A DNA stretch of 21,807 nucleotides from a virus. Position numbers and translations under genes: made by a program. Positions within the stretch are counted from its first letter, which is position 1; each line of letters starts with the position of its first letter. The notes beneath the pieces were generated by a model. It saw only the letters and a program-made list of their open reading frames with translations, ran no database searches and was not told the DNA's origin. The stretch covers positions 1-21,807 of the IMG/VR virus record IMGVR_UViG_3300010297_000105; one strand, given 5' to 3'. Below are positions 21,064 to 21,807 of the stretch, one piece after another.

Positions 21064-21391
21064 CTGTTTACATAATTTTATAGATAAGGATGATTACGTC
21101 TGGTGTGACAAGTGCGATACCTCTTTTACTCACCATGAGCAATCATTTTGGGAGCAATGTGAAAAGGTGACTATTCTCGAAGCAAAAATCAAAACTCTCG
21201 AAGCTGAAAACGCTCTACTTAAAGAGAGTAATGAAAGGCTTGAGAATAGTCTGAGAGAATTTAAAGTGTTCGGCACAGATGAGTGTACAGAGTGTGTTAA
21301 TGAGAAAGGTCGTGCCCATCTCGGCGAATCATATAATCGGATAACTCTATTTTATAAGCCGAAAGAGCATAGTATTCATAAGCAAAACTAA
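21056..21391 (+). CDS. Unknown 111-residue zinc-ribbon and coiled-coil protein
   Basis: N-terminus has C4, H6, C17 and C20 (CLHNF...WCDKC), a compact zinc ribbon common in phage early proteins. Residues 38-70 are a coiled coil (KIKTLEAENALLKESNERL), and ECTEC at 76-80 may form another site. Overlaps the preceding gene by 8 nt with AAGGAG. The same plan (zinc site plus coiled coil) recurs in the genes at 19626 and 20338, so these may be related by duplication and divergence, or act as a set. Confidence 0.65.
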   Translation: MSDCLHNFIDKDDYVWCDKCDTSFTHHEQSFWEQCEKVTILEAKIKTLEAENALLKESNERLENSLREFKVFGTDECTECVNEKGRAHLGESYNRITLFYKPKEHSIHKQN

Positions 21392-21413
21392 AAGAACTAA
21401 ATAAGGAGGGGGT

Positions 21414-21581
21414 GTGACACCACAAGAAGCGAATAAGATAAGCGCAATGGTTGAAACTTTCAAAGAGGGCGAAGCACAATACAAGCAAGCTATCAAGGAG
21501 CTTGAAGAAAGGATAGCTTTTTTATCTAAGGAAAATAAAGCTAAAAATGCTGTAATTGGTGAGAATCAGAAAAAAGATTAA
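21414..21581 (+). CDS. Unknown 55-residue coiled-coil protein, GTG start
   Basis: GTG at 21414, directly after AAGGAGGGG (nearly the whole anti-Shine-Dalgarno match, but close spacing). The product is a single charged helix (QYKQAIKELEERIAFLSKEN) ending in a polar tail. Not recognised. It lies between the zinc-ribbon gene and the small membrane protein and is probably in the same transcript. Confidence 0.5.
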   Translation: MTPQEANKISAMVETFKEGEAQYKQAIKELEERIAFLSKENKAKNAVIGENQKKD

Positions 21582-21604
21582 GGAGCTATTGGAGAGGGAG
21601 GAAC

Positions 21605-21793
21605 ATGGCACTAATTAGCGCATTAATATACACATTTTGGATTTTCCCACTATCGATTATCATGTTAGTGGTCAACACAATCGTCAGCGCATTGACTTTG
21701 AACTTTGAGTTTGTAGATGAGTCAGGCGTGATGTTTGAAGAGTTATTCTTAGGTCTGGTGGATGTATGGCGAGCAGTTTGGCAGAGGGGATAG
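21605..21793 (+). CDS. Small membrane protein, holin candidate
   Basis: A 62-residue protein. Residues 3-35 are almost wholly hydrophobic (ISALIYTFWIFPLSIIMLVV and on), long enough for one long or two short membrane helices, with a Pro at 16. The second half is acidic, ending WRAVWQRG. GAGAGGGAGG lies before the ATG. Size and topology suit a small phage holin, and the M15 peptidase is 2 kb upstream in the same arm; other small membrane proteins cannot be excluded. Confidence 0.55.
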   Translation: MALISALIYTFWIFPLSIIMLVVNTIVSALTLNFEFVDESGVMFEELFLGLVDVWRAVWQRG

Positions 21794-21795
21794 CG

Positions 21796-21807
21796 ATGGC
21801 GAACAAA
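21796..21807 (+). CDS. Start of next gene (MANK...), cut by the window edge
   Basis: ATG at 21796 with GAGGGGA 6-7 nt upstream, two bases after the preceding stop codon. Only four codons are visible, so nothing can be said about the product. Confidence 0.4.

Overview
This window is a piece of a tailed double-stranded DNA phage (Caudoviricetes) of the podovirus type. The evidence is the gene order terminase, P22-type portal, scaffold and HK97-fold major capsid protein, plus a compact replication module. Nothing points to an integrated state: no integrase, repressor or att site is visible. The host cannot be named. A Gram-negative host is plausible, because there is a small lipoprotein with a lipobox, an M15 peptidase without a signal peptide, and strong Shine-Dalgarno sites. 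DNA is moderately AT-rich.

Layout. (1) Positions 1-8250, minus strand: a tightly overlapping packaging and head operon. In transcription order it holds a coiled-coil protein, a probable small terminase, an out-of-frame overlapping gene, an 83-residue protein, the large terminase, a 122-residue protein, portal, scaffold, major capsid protein, a terminator, and a TTG-started structural protein that runs off the left edge. (2) Positions 8250-11003, mainly minus strand: short transcription units separated by two good intrinsic terminators, each with its own candidate promoter. Several of these genes lack a Shine-Dalgarno site and have a -10-like hexamer only 6-7 nt before the ATG. A 49-residue lipoprotein gene sits here on the opposite strand. 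One gene, at 8450-8803, ends in a segment that resembles the N-arm of this phage's own capsid protein. (3) Positions 11004-11884: about 0.9 kb without convincing genes, containing short direct repeats and a rightward promoter. It lies between divergent arms and is the best candidate for a replication origin and transcription hub. (4) Positions 11885-15301, plus strand: a cassette of small, mostly unknown early genes, coupled by ATGA overlaps and rich in the word GACGC. It includes a GP88-like three-cysteine protein. (5) Positions 15352-19037, plus strand: replication and recombination genes. These are a zinc ribbon, a stand-alone PolB-type 3'-5' exonuclease, a Sak4-like RecA-fold ATPase, an SSB-like protein and an archaeo-eukaryotic-type primase. 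(6) Positions 19046-21807, plus strand: an M15 peptidase (likely endolysin), small membrane-protein candidates, and coiled-coil or zinc-finger proteins.

How it fits together. The right arm would be expressed first (host takeover, then priming, ssDNA coating and annealing or recombination). The left arm would follow: portal plus scaffold plus capsid make the prohead, and the terminase pair packages DNA. No replicative DNA polymerase, helicase, RNA polymerase or tail fibre is in this window, so they are host-supplied or lie outside it.
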